Source: Mercurialis annua (lineage: Eukaryota; Streptophyta; Magnoliopsida; Malpighiales; Euphorbiaceae). Taken from it: a stretch of DNA of 64,000 nt. The notes beneath the pieces were generated by a model. It was not told the origin of the DNA. It ran no database searches and saw only the letters and a list, made by a program, of their open reading frames with translations. The stretch is taken from the NCBI RefSeq assembly GCF_937616625.2, contig NC_065574.1:53906052-53970051 (forward strand), written 5' to 3'. Positions 63,388-64,000 of the stretch are shown one piece after another. Positions within the stretch are counted from its first letter, which is position 1, and the number at the start of each line of letters is the position of its first letter. A program made the translations under genes and the position numbers.

Positions 63388-64000
63388 CTGTCAAATTACA
63401 TTCAAGTCCAAGTCAATTATTTGTTTATTCATTTAATTTAATTCAACCGTACACTGAACCGATCTTTTTGAATAAAAAATGATCGGGTTGGTTCATTCAT
63501 TATCATTTTCTTTTGGTTCGTTTCAGTTTTCTGTTTTCGAAATTGTAAAAATCAAATTATAAATATGTAATACAATTTTCTATAAAAAAAATTAGATTTT
63601 TATTTTTTAAATAGTTAATGTATAAATATAGTTCTAAATTTGATTCCTAATTCTATTTTTTTTAAGATTATGTAAAGTTTTAGAAAAAAGAGAATTGTTT
63701 TTGTATCTGTAAAATTAAAAACCGAATAAGATCAAATCGTAATTTTCTTGAAAAATACCGATCGTTTTTTGAAAAACCGACATCCGAACCGGACACCCCT
63801 ATTTAAATATGAACAGAAAACGAAACAAAAATTTCATTCGATTTGAAATTATAAAAAACTTTTTGATTTTTTCAGTTTGGTTCGGTTTTATAAGTAAAAA
63901 AAGCTCCAGTTTGGTACAAACTAAACCGAGAACAGAAAAATAAATAAACCGAATCAAAAACTAAACTGAATCCAGAAAAGCAACCGAACCAAATGATTTG
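63388..64000. other. ABCB intron with ggttcggt-type repeats, running off the window
   Basis: The intron upstream of the 63166-63387 exon is filled with sequence rich in ggttcggtt words and their complements. A block at 63770-63800 reads, in reverse, taggggtgtccggttcgg, a common edge of non-autonomous hAT-like elements. No exon is seen. Confidence 0.45.

Overview
This window is nuclear DNA of a flowering plant, most likely a eudicot. The evidence is GT-AG spliced genes, AT-rich introns and spacers, plant-only gene families (AWPM-19, a DYW-type PPR protein, plant SH3P proteins) and LTR retrotransposons primed by initiator tRNA-Met. I cannot name the species. Six genes are present. Several match a block that Arabidopsis carries in two copies, around At4g180xx (ABCB9, SH3P3, RPL32A) and At5g464xx-465xx (RimM-like, RPL32B, a PPR gene, an AWPM-19 gene). 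These locus numbers are from memory.

Layout. 1-6770: a tandem array of about ten diverged ~0.6-kb units, most carrying the same decayed exon-like minus-strand reading frame, interrupted by two palindromic MITE-like elements. 6770-9690: gene-free, with palindromic elements. 9695-15556 (+): a ten-exon gene fusing plastid-type RimM to a UDP-sugar-pyrophosphorylase-like domain. 16335-17922 (+): ribosomal protein eL32, whose first coding intron holds five candidate box C/D snoRNAs. 19335-21455 (-): a DYW PPR protein. 22470-23695 (+): an AWPM-19 membrane protein. 24916-26674 (-): an acidic serine-rich protein of unknown function. 53399-58015 (+): SH3P3. 58566-63387 (-): the C-terminal ~1,106 residues of an ABCB transporter, running off the right edge.

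Between the acidic-protein gene and SH3P3 lies a nest of retrotransposons. A Copia element (29716-49660, 450-bp LTRs, target duplication ATATC) has decayed gag-pol. A coding-less Gypsy-like element on the minus strand (31282-44977, target duplication CTAAC) is inserted into its gag. A 3.3-kb solo LTR (31648-34955, target duplication ACAAC) is inserted into that element's 3' LTR.

The most unusual structure is the 5' end of the Gypsy-like element. Its LTR runs about 1.5 kb, then turns back as its own reverse complement to give a palindrome of roughly 2 x 1.4 kb. The turn sits at an 8-bp inverted repeat that is also present in the intact LTR. The element therefore has U5-type ends on both sides, and the right end still carries two bases of the LTR-PBS spacer. 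This looks like fold-back self-priming during reverse transcription followed by integration. Other points of interest are the snoRNA cluster, one member of which has a 13-nt guide matching 25S rRNA, a GC-AG intron, a hairpin array in U3, and the exon-bearing tandem array.
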